12,999 bases of DNA from Leucobacter_A sp035514995 (GTDB taxonomy: Bacteria; Actinomycetota; Actinomycetes; Actinomycetales; Microbacteriaceae), in contig DATJCC010000038.1 in the NCBI GenBank assembly GCA_035514995.1, positions 1 through 12,999 on the forward strand. Direction: 5' to 3'. Each line of letters opens with the position of its first letter. Positions within the stretch are counted from its first letter, which is position 1. The position numbers were made by a program, and so were the translations under genes. Below, one piece after another: positions 12,083 to 12,999 of the stretch. Under the pieces are notes generated by a model that saw only the letters and a program-made list of their open reading frames with translations, searched no databases and was not told where the DNA came from.

Positions 12083-12999
12083 GCACAACAAAAACTAGTG
12101 AGCTCGAAACGAAAACGCAAAACGAGCCTAGCGCGGTTCAAGTAGTGCTTCGAGAAATATTAGGTTCAAGTCTCACCCGCACATTTCTTGCTATTCTCGC
12201 CGGTTTTGTCGTCGGCGGTATTTTGATGGCGATAACAGACGAAAAGTTTTTAGATTCTATCGGATACTTCTTCCAGCGCCCAGGGGATGCTTTAGGCGCT
12301 GGGTGGCAGGCAATCTCAAATGGTTATACGGCGTTGTTCCAGGGTTCAATCTATAACCCAAAAGCTAATAATCTGGCTGGAGCTTTTAAACCCTTTACAG
12401 AAACGCTTCGTTTTTCGGGACCGCTGATTCTCGCTGGCTTGGGTATTGCTTTGAGTTTTAGAGTTGGGCTTTTTAATATTGGTGGTTTGGGGCAGATGCT
12501 CGCAGCCGTTGCGGGTGCCTCATGGGTTGCGTTTGCGGTTCCGCTTCCGAGCGGCATCCACATGGTAGTGGCCATGATCGTGGGGATGCTCGCCGCCGCT
12601 TTGTGGGGAAGCGTTGCAGGTTTTTTGAAAGCGGCGACCGGAGCACACGAGGTGATCGTAACGATCATGATGAACTACATCGCTTTAAATCTGGTCATTT
12701 TTTTGATGCGTTCCGGGTTCTTGCATGATGAAGCGGCAGGAAGCAACCCAAAAACTCCCGCCCCACTTGAAACAGCACAGTATCCTGCAATTTTGGGTTC
12801 TTCTTATAAATTGCATTTAGGGTTTATAGTTGCGCTGGTGGGCGTCGTTTTTTATTGGTGGCTGATGGAAAGATCAGCATTAGGGTTTAGGTTGCGTGCG
12901 GTCGGTGAGAACCCTCACGCCGCTGCTACAGCAGGAATGAATGTGCCAAGACTATATGTGATTACGATGGCTGCGAGTGCCGCTTTCGTAGGTTTCGCT
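12079..12999 (+). CDS. ABC importer permease (nucleoside type), 3' end outside the window
   Basis: The frame opens at ATG 12079, overlapping the ATPase stop, and stays open for 307 codons to the window edge. After a polar N-terminus of about 33 residues there is a membrane helix (about 36-53), a long external segment, and a run of helices from about residue 112. Motifs of the branched-chain/ribose-type permease family used by BMP importers are clear: FRVGLFNIGGLGQ, the cytoplasmic coupling stretch TGAHEVIVTIMMNYIA, and ALGFRLRAVGENPHAAATAG. Typical members run somewhat beyond 307 residues, so a short piece is missing. A second permease and often nucleoside-salvage enzymes usually follow in such operons, but they are not visible here. 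Confidence 0.92.
   Translation, partial: MSTTKTSELETKTQNEPSAVQVVLREILGSSLTRTFLAILAGFVVGGILMAITDEKFLDSIGYFFQRPGDALGAGWQAISNGYTALFQGSIYNPKANNLAGAFKPFTETLRFSGPLILAGLGIALSFRVGLFNIGGLGQMLAAVAGASWVAFAVPLPSGIHMVVAMIVGMLAAALWGSVAGFLKAATGAHEVIVTIMMNYIALNLVIFLMRSGFLHDEAAGSNPKTPAPLETAQYPAILGSSYKLHLGFIVALVGVVFYWWLMERSALGFRLRAVGENPHAAATAGMNVPRLYVITMAASAAFVGFA

Overview
The window looks like an actinobacterial chromosome, most likely a low-to-mid GC member of Microbacteriaceae; base composition was judged by eye, not counted. The evidence is the close resemblance of the ABC-F ATPase, Trp-tRNA synthetase and exonuclease III to that family, a DUF559 protein with the actinobacterial two-domain layout, and several promoters that place a TANNNT -10 box about 7 nt before an ATG, which implies leaderless mRNAs. 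The genus cannot be named from the sequence.

Layout. 2-157 is the tail of an AI-2E/PerM-type transporter. 196-993 is an aspartate-dehydrogenase-like oxidoreductase, convergent with a small four-helix membrane protein (1396-1022, minus). 1506-3104 is an ABC-F ATPase, followed closely by a GMC flavoprotein oxidoreductase (3124-4797). 4798-5218 has no certain gene. It holds a diverged array of fourteen 15-nt units that reads as a small pentapeptide-like ORF (4812-5036), and a second array of four 14-nt units. A minus-strand pair, xth then trpS (7095-5219), encodes exonuclease III and Trp-tRNA synthetase.

7109-7722 is a repeat-rich non-coding island with 18-nt tandem units, two mutually exclusive hairpins and several direct repeats. 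7723-8649 is a DUF559 protein with a PD-(D/E)XK-type core. 8650-9055 is a second repeat island that shares a short TTTTCCTGCTTTGGG-like element with the first. At 9056-9200 a promoter-like pair, three abutting hairpins and a strong terminator with a six-C loop look like a small RNA of about 110 nt.

The window ends in a nucleoside-type ABC importer operon: a BMP-family lipoprotein (9343-10452), a strong intergenic terminator, a double-domain ATPase (10583-12082) and a permease (12079 to the end, cut off). The importer promoter carries an imperfect 26-bp palindrome over its -10 box, a candidate operator. The binding protein captures the ligand outside the cell, the ATPase drives transport, and the permease (with a second one expected beyond the window) forms the channel.

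The most unusual things here are the diverged short tandem repeats of several different periods (13, 14, 15, 18 and about 27 nt) in intergenic or gene-end positions, and the candidate small RNA.
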